A DNA stretch of 10,579 nucleotides from DAOTXK01 sp034430555 (GTDB lineage: Bacteria; Chloroflexota; Anaerolineae; Aggregatilineales; Ch27). Every line of letters starts with the position of its first letter. Within the stretch, counting starts at the first letter, position 1. A model generated the notes under the pieces. It did no database searches and was not told the DNA's origin. It was given only the letters and a program-made list of their open reading frames with translations. Where the stretch lies: NCBI GenBank assembly GCA_034430555.1, contig DAOUEM010000143.1:1-10579 (forward strand). The letters run 5' to 3'. Positions 6,718-10,579 of the stretch are shown here, piece by piece. A program made the translations under genes and the position numbers.

Positions 6718-7101
6718 CTAACCCTCTGCGACTTGATCCGCTGCCTTTGCATCAAGTTCTGCCAGCGCCCGTTTCGCTTCCTCAGTTGTGAGCACACGGG
6801 CGTGGTACTGGTTGCCCATCATAAAAGAGACCCCATGACCCTTCTGTGTGTTTGCGATAGCGACTGACGGGCGTTCCTGACCTAGCTGCAGACGCGCCAG
6901 GAAGCTGAGTATTTCGTCATAGTCATGGCCATTGATTTCCTCAGTATACCAGCCAAAGGCGCGCCATTTGTCCGCCAGAGGTTCCAGCCCCATCACTTCG
7001 CTGACCGGCCCATCGACCTGGTAGTGGTTGTGATCGACGAACACAACCAGATTGTCCAGCTGATAATGCGCTGCGGCCAGCGCCGCCTCCCAGATTTGCC
7101 C
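6718..7101 (-). pseudogene. Transketolase N-terminal subunit, 5'-truncated remnant
   Basis: 127 codons plus stop match the later part of a split-transketolase N-terminal subunit (thiamine diphosphate domain): GQIWEAALAAAHYQLDNL, then FVDHNHYQVDG, EVMGLEPLADKWRAFGW, EINGHDYDEI and TQKGHGVSFM, ending at a natural-looking C-terminus with TAG. The intact subunit is about 275 residues. Everything before GQIWEA, including the GDGE thiamine-binding region, is missing. The frame remains open upstream to 7317, but those 72 codons are transposon-derived and unrelated, so a 199-residue call would be a chimera. The C-terminal transketolase subunit that normally follows is absent; an IS256 remnant is there instead. 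No ribosome-binding site or start suits the fragment, so it is taken as non-functional. Confidence 0.85.
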
Positions 7102-7198
7102 CCGTAGTATCCAAAAAATAATCTGGGCAAGGAATCTTGCTCGAAACTGGAAACAGGACAAGCCCGGCAAGTGCGGTAAGATTTGACCTTGCCCCGTT

Positions 7199-7309
7199 TT
7201 AACGGACAGTTTGCATGTCTGAGAATTGGCGTTCAAACGTTGCCGGGCTGCGGTAGCCCAGGGATGAGTGAAGACGCGGGCAGGGGAGATACGCAAGCTG
7301 GGCTTCAAG
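7199..7309 (-). pseudogene. IS3-type transposase, extreme C-terminal remnant
   Basis: A minus-strand frame ending in TAA at 7199-7201 encodes RLHSSLGYRSPATFERQF (codons from 7276 down), the characteristic C-terminal integrase-core motif of IS3-family (and similar rve-type) transposases, followed by SDMQTVR and stop. Codons from 7309 to 7277 (LEAQLAYLPCP) only loosely resemble the family, so the element is degenerate or truncated. The 97 bp between its stop and the transketolase fragment probably include the old element end; they contain inverted repeats GCAAG/CTTGC (7127-7140) and GGCAAG/CTTGCC (7166-7193), but no certain terminal repeat. Confidence 0.78.
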
Positions 7310-7616
7310 GTGAGCAAGACGACGGATTAGTACGGTGTTGCAGCGGAATGGGATACCACCAGCCCCGGAACGGGGTCGGCAGGGCAGTTCATTGATCTGC
7401 CCAGAATTATTCTACCATACACCGGTGGTGCCGTAGGAAATGGGGGGATAACGAGATTGGTCCGCCGGGACGAGGTTCCGGTGGCCCAGCAGCAGCCAGC
7501 GGCTGTTTTCCTACCAACAGACAAGACCTATTTACCCACCATCTGGTGGCCTGCCCACGCTCAGCCAACCAAGAAGCGCAGCGCCAGACCAAACGCGAGC
7601 CACGGTTCAAACAATA
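7310..7616. other. Intergenic region with small hairpins, no supportable gene
   Basis: About 300 bp between the dehydrogenase stop and the IS3 remnant. Open frames exist on both strands but none shows a recognisable domain, ribosome-binding site or family motif. Inverted repeats seen: CCCCG-GAA-CGGGG (7363-7375), GGGCAG-9 nt-CTGCCC (7382-7402), and AGAAT-T-ATTCT (7404-7414) directly after it. No clear U-tract terminator follows the dehydrogenase. It is probably more transposon-derived or decayed DNA. Confidence 0.5.
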
Positions 7617-8645
7617 TCAAATGGAACCAAACCGCTCTTGGAGGTGGACGGGCTGCCCCGTGCGGACGGATTCATAACCGGCCTGCACGATCGCCAGACT
7701 GCGCCGTTCGCTGCGACCGGTGGTGGTTCCCACGTCGATGCCGGCCACGGTATCCGCGAACGCCTCGATCTCAAGGGCGTAGTCGGACAGCGCCTCCGGG
7801 AGGTAGGGCTGTATGGTGGGGGAAAGGTCGTTATCTCCAGTGAACACCTCGTAGCCGATCTTTGATGCCCGGATGCTGCCCGCGTCCCCGTGGATGGTAT
7901 ACCCGCCCAGGTTACCCGGCAGTAGGATCTCGCAGGATTGCACGAGGTTGATGTGCAGGCCGTTCTCCAGCGTGAGTAGCCCGCTCATGGTGCCCTCGAT
8001 ATCCATCCGTTCGAAGGAGCTGGCGTGGTGTTCCTGTAAGTAGACCGTCGCCACTTCACCAAAGATGTAACGCAGCTGCGCCATTGTATGCACCCCGTGC
8101 AGCATCCAGGTGCCGGTGCCGCCGTGCTCGGGCCGGGTGAGCCAGGCGCGGCGACCGGGGTAGCCGAAGTTCTTGGCACGGAAGCCGGCCACCAGCGAGG
8201 CGCCGGTCAATTCGCCGATGTGCTGTCCGCTCCGAACGACCTCCCGCAAAAAACGCGACTGGGGTGTGTAAGCGAGGTTCTCCGCCACGTAGAGTCGGAC
8301 GCCGCTGGCGTCGGCCGCTTCGATCATGCGGGTGGCGTCCTCAACCGTCATGGCGATCGGCTTTTCAACCAGGATATGCTTGCCAGCAGCGGTAGCTTCC
8401 AGCGCCATTGGGCAGTGCAGGTGGTGCGGGGTGCAGATCGATACCGCGTCGATGTCGTCGTCGGCCAGCGTATCCTGGTAGTCGGAGAACGTCCTGGTGA
8501 TGCCCAATTCCGCGGCTTTCTCCGCCAAGAAGTCCGCATCGCTGTCCATCAGGCCGACGACCTCAACCTTGCGGTCCAGCTCGCGAATGGCCTGGACCTG
8601 GCGCTCTCCCGCCCAACCAACCCCGATAATCGCCAACCGTAACAT
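7617..8645 (-). CDS. Gfo/Idh/MocA-family NAD(P)-dependent oxidoreductase
   Basis: 342 residues. The Rossmann domain begins at residue 3 with AIIGVGWAG (GxGxxG at 8-13), followed by an acidic loop MDSD (33-36), ICTPHHLH (70-77) and the family signature EKP (94-96), whose Lys is catalytic. The C-terminal alpha/beta domain contains GGTGTWMLHGVHTMAQLRY (175-193); the usual D-x-G-x-H reads L-H-G-V-H (182-186), keeping the His but not the Asp. The family oxidises or epimerises sugars, cyclitols and related polyols. The ATG at 8645 starts exactly at the Rossmann strand and has GGGGGAGG just upstream. The frame is open to 8786, but that extension overlaps the preceding gene and has no homologous look. 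It starts 25 bp after the metallo-hydrolase stop, so the two are very likely co-transcribed. Substrate unknown. Confidence 0.93.
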   Translation of the reverse strand: MLRLAIIGVGWAGERQVQAIRELDRKVEVVGLMDSDADFLAEKAAELGITRTFSDYQDTLADDDIDAVSICTPHHLHCPMALEATAAGKHILVEKPIAMTVEDATRMIEAADASGVRLYVAENLAYTPQSRFLREVVRSGQHIGELTGASLVAGFRAKNFGYPGRRAWLTRPEHGGTGTWMLHGVHTMAQLRYIFGEVATVYLQEHHASSFERMDIEGTMSGLLTLENGLHINLVQSCEILLPGNLGGYTIHGDAGSIRASKIGYEVFTGDNDLSPTIQPYLPEALSDYALEIEAFADTVAGIDVGTTTGRSERRSLAIVQAGYESVRTGQPVHLQERFGSI

Positions 8646-8670
8646 GCCTCCCCCTGTTGTAGATATCCGG

Positions 8671-9516
8671 TTAAATGGCCTTCGCTTCAGCCTGCACTTC
8701 CGCAATGATCTTAAGTACGGTATTGCGATGGCGTTGTGGCATCCCATGTCGATCCACCGGCAGTCGATCCCCGATGAATCGCTCATAGCTCAAGCGGTCG
8801 GCAAGCGCGTCGGCGTCTACAGGCGGTTCGGTGGCTAACGCCTCGCTCACGAAAGCCCGAACGCCGCTCACATAATCGACCAGCCAGCCAATCCAGTCTT
8901 GAACTGCAGTTGAGCCTTGAATCACGGTGCCATGCCCTGGGATCAGCGCCTCGATGTCCAACGCCTGCAGCGCCCGCAGCGAGTCTTCCAGGCGTCGGCT
9001 GTCATCAAAAATGGCCGGCACGATGCCGTTAACCACGCTGTCCCCGGCGACGAGCACGCGGTCTTCTACCACGTAGGCGCTGACTCCGTCCGGGCTGTGC
9101 CCTGGGGTGGAGAAGAAATGCACGTGTTTGCCCCCCAGATCGATCACCAGTTCGTCACGGTAGGTCACCGTCGGCCAGAGGGCCTGGGCCAGCAGTTTAT
9201 CGGGCGAGAGCTTTTTACGCGTCGCAAACGCGGTCAGTTGGCGGCGCATCTCGGACGGAGTAGCGGCATGAGCGTAGACTTCCGCTTCAGCAAATGCCTG
9301 CCCGCCCAGTACGTGATCGCTGTGCCCGTGGGTGAGGGCTACCCGATTCGACTGGTACCCCTGGCCGCAGATAAAATCGGCTGTAGCCTGGCCGACTTCG
9401 GGAGCGTAGCCGACATCAACAGCCAGGGCAATGCGGCTGCCGAAAACGATCGTGTTTAGACCATCGACAAAGCCGGTTGCCACACTGTAGACTCCTGCTG
9501 CAACTTCTGCGAACAT
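8671..9516 (-). CDS. Metallo-beta-lactamase-fold hydrolase
   Basis: 281 residues with a complete dinuclear metal set: THGHSDH (62-68, giving H63, H65, D67, H68), H140 in TPGHSPDG, D159 in VAGDSVVNG, and H195 in IPGHG. This is the glyoxalase II-like/lactonase branch of the fold; lactones, thioesters and phosphoesters are all possible substrates. No signal peptide, so cytoplasmic. The ATG at 9516 is chosen because GGGAG lies 9 nt upstream; an in-frame upstream ATG at 9558 adds 14 residues (MYSTRYHYLWEWLL) without a ribosome-binding site. It forms a tight pair with the Gfo/Idh/MocA gene. A lactonase acting on the lactone product of the dehydrogenase is an attractive but unproven link. No convincing promoter was seen in the 81-bp gap upstream. 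Confidence 0.93.
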   Translation of the reverse strand: MFAEVAAGVYSVATGFVDGLNTIVFGSRIALAVDVGYAPEVGQATADFICGQGYQSNRVALTHGHSDHVLGGQAFAEAEVYAHAATPSEMRRQLTAFATRKKLSPDKLLAQALWPTVTYRDELVIDLGGKHVHFFSTPGHSPDGVSAYVVEDRVLVAGDSVVNGIVPAIFDDSRRLEDSLRALQALDIEALIPGHGTVIQGSTAVQDWIGWLVDYVSGVRAFVSEALATEPPVDADALADRLSYERFIGDRLPVDRHGMPQRHRNTVLKIIAEVQAEAKAI

Positions 9517-9597
9517 CAATAACCACTCCCACAAATAATGATATCGTGTCGAATACAACTAGACGGCGGCCGCCCAGCCCTCATCAACCAGTAGCCG

Positions 9598-10374
9598 TTA
9601 AGCTGATAGTGCTGGCATTTCCGGATTACCAGGGTTGAAGTGCTTGAGCATGACCAACGGTTCTGTACTGCTTTGATTGGTAATGGTTACGCCTTCTCGT
9701 GCCGCATCATAAGTGACGAAAAACGCATCTTCTGTCATCTGTCGGCAGTGGTTTTCTTTGAAGTTCGGATCGATGTTGGCATCCCAATCGAGTAGGCTGA
9801 CGACATCGTCGTAAGCGCCTTGGTAGACCGGTGGTATGTCCTTCCAGAGTAATGACCGGTCAATCAATTGAAAGCCAGCCACTAGGGACTGGAATCGGCA
9901 CAACACATCGCTGGCAAGCTGTTGTTCGTAGGTACAGAAGGTCCCAGGGGCGTGCAAGATACACGGCGGCACACCCCAGCCGGTACCGGCCGTTAGCTGA
10001 TAGGCCCGGGAGAGATTCAGAATGCCATTGTCACCTGCTTCATCCTGATCCCAGCGCTTCAGCATTCGATGATGTGCTCCCTGGTCGTATCAGGATGGAG
10101 GCCAAAAAAAGTAAACGGTGCGTCATAAGAGATAAAATTGTATGGGGGCGGAAAGTGATGCGCTTCCGGTTTTCCCAAACACGATAGAAGAAAGCCAACG
10201 CTCACAGGTTCCGCCCCGTTCAAGGCCAAATGCATATAAATCTTTTCCGGCCAATCGAAGACGGCGCCCTGGAAAACTGAAACGGCGCGGCATCCAGGTT
10301 GGAATGATTCGAACGATTCCTTTCCCGGTTTCCAGAGCCTGCTCCATGAGTTGTGCTTTTTGTGAGTCCTTCAC
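9598..10374 (-). pseudogene. Cupin-type (sugar-isomerase-like) gene, frameshifted and internally deleted
   Basis: Three minus-strand frames together look like one decayed gene. Part A (10374-10186, GTG or ATG at 10347) has GKGIVRIIPTWMPRRFSFPG and ends near ERWLSS. Part B (10175-10062) reads GKPEAHHFPPPYNF, YDAPFTFFGLHPDTT, REHIIEC and then hits a stop. Part C (10062-9598) continues LKRWDQDEAGDNGILNLSRA, GTGWGVPPCILHAPGTFCTY, LLWKDIPP, LDWDANIDPNFKENH, TEDAFFVTYDAAREGVTI and ends in TAA. Restoring one C after 10062 joins B to C as ECLKRW, so that break is a one-base deletion. The A-to-B change of frame, and the jump from DPNFKENH to TEDAFF, suggest larger losses compared with longer homologues I recall with a cupin barrel between those motifs; that comparison is from memory. 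It is probably non-functional. The 155-residue frame alone (9598-10065) would otherwise be called hypothetical. Confidence 0.72.
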
Positions 10375-10579
10375 GGGTGCCCCCCGCTTTGGGGCTGTTC
10401 TACGCCAACATCCGCCGCCACCTGCGAGTCATGCCTTGATCGAGAAGAGACGGCTACTGGCATATCCGCTGATCATCTTGGCCAGCCAGGCTCAATCAAT
10501 TGGATACCGGCCGTGCCAGAAACCGCATTGCTTGACATGGCCAATGCAAGCCCGTCCATCAGTCCTGGTAGATCGCACA
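10375..10579. other. Window edge, no supportable gene
   Basis: A minus-strand frame of 34 codons is open from the window edge to a TGA at 10473-10475 and could be the tail of a gene outside the window, but it shows no motif I recognise. A small hairpin (GCCCC/GGGGC, 10379-10395) lies just upstream of the GTG of the cupin-type pseudogene, with a G-run that could have been its ribosome-binding site. Confidence 0.35.

Noticed and set aside
7561..7611. Minus-strand frame reading FEPWLAFGLALRFLVG then stop, resembling a membrane-protein tail
   Set aside because: Only 16 codons, no upstream coding support and overlapping the end of a real gene; cannot be separated from chance.
7407..7843. Open frames on both strands around 7407-7843
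   Set aside because: No motifs or ribosome-binding sites; the right part is a shadow of the dehydrogenase gene.
7617..8786. Longer dehydrogenase start giving 389 residues
   Set aside because: The extra 47 residues overlap the preceding gene and lie before the Rossmann strand that normally begins the protein.
9457..9463. Another TGGTCTA box on the minus strand inside the metallo-hydrolase gene
   Set aside because: A seven-base match is expected about once in this window by chance, it lies inside coding sequence, and there is no second half-site.
9565..9574. GGCGGCCGCC perfect palindrome upstream of the metallo-hydrolase gene
   Set aside because: A short GC palindrome in GC-rich DNA with no partner site or promoter around it.

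Overview
All recognisable genes in this window lie on the minus strand, so transcription runs from high to low coordinates. The sequence is moderately GC-rich and gene-dense. The secreted binding protein, with its Ala-X-Ala signal peptide and acidic mature start, and the gene mix (split-type transketolase fragment, Gfo/Idh/MocA dehydrogenase, ROK kinase, ABC sugar importer) resemble Chloroflexota such as Anaerolineae. This is an impression from sequence style, not a placement.

Left half (1-6315): a complete-looking sugar-uptake operon. A near-consensus sigma-70 promoter (6287-6315) is followed at once by a DasR/NagR-like operator (TGGTCTA boxes 10 bp apart, 6253-6278). Then come a GntR/HutC-type repressor (5520-6236), a SIS-domain phosphosugar-binding protein (4745-5494), a ROK sugar kinase (3776-4735), a ThuA-like/class I glutamine-amidotransferase-like protein (2959-3726), an ABC sugar-binding protein (1556-2860), a MalF-type permease (523-1461) and a MalG-type permease cut by the window edge (1-520). 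Most gene junctions are short (2-32 bp). The two larger gaps carry inverted repeats that could set relative expression. The logic is import of a sugar or short glycan, phosphorylation by ROK, handling of the phosphosugar by the SIS protein, and feedback on the repressor, by analogy with amino-sugar regulons. No ABC ATPase is visible.

Middle (6316-7616): a gene graveyard of about 1.3 kb. It holds a C-terminal remnant of an IS256/mutator-type transposase, the C-terminal two fifths or so of a transketolase N-terminal subunit, and the last residues of an IS3-type transposase, followed by about 300 bp with small hairpins and no supportable gene. A 199-codon open frame here is a chimera of transposon spacer and transketolase.

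Right part (7617-10579): a two-gene unit of a metallo-beta-lactamase-fold hydrolase and a Gfo/Idh/MocA NAD(P)-dependent oxidoreductase, 25 bp apart. Upstream is a decayed cupin-type sugar-isomerase-like gene with a reading-frame break, a one-base frameshift and probably internal deletions. The last 200 bp hold no gene I can support.

The most interesting points are the promoter/operator arrangement, the unusual combination of SIS (COG4821-like), ROK and amidotransferase-like (COG5426-like) genes with an importer of unknown substrate, active-site substitutions in the kinase and dehydrogenase, and the layered gene decay.
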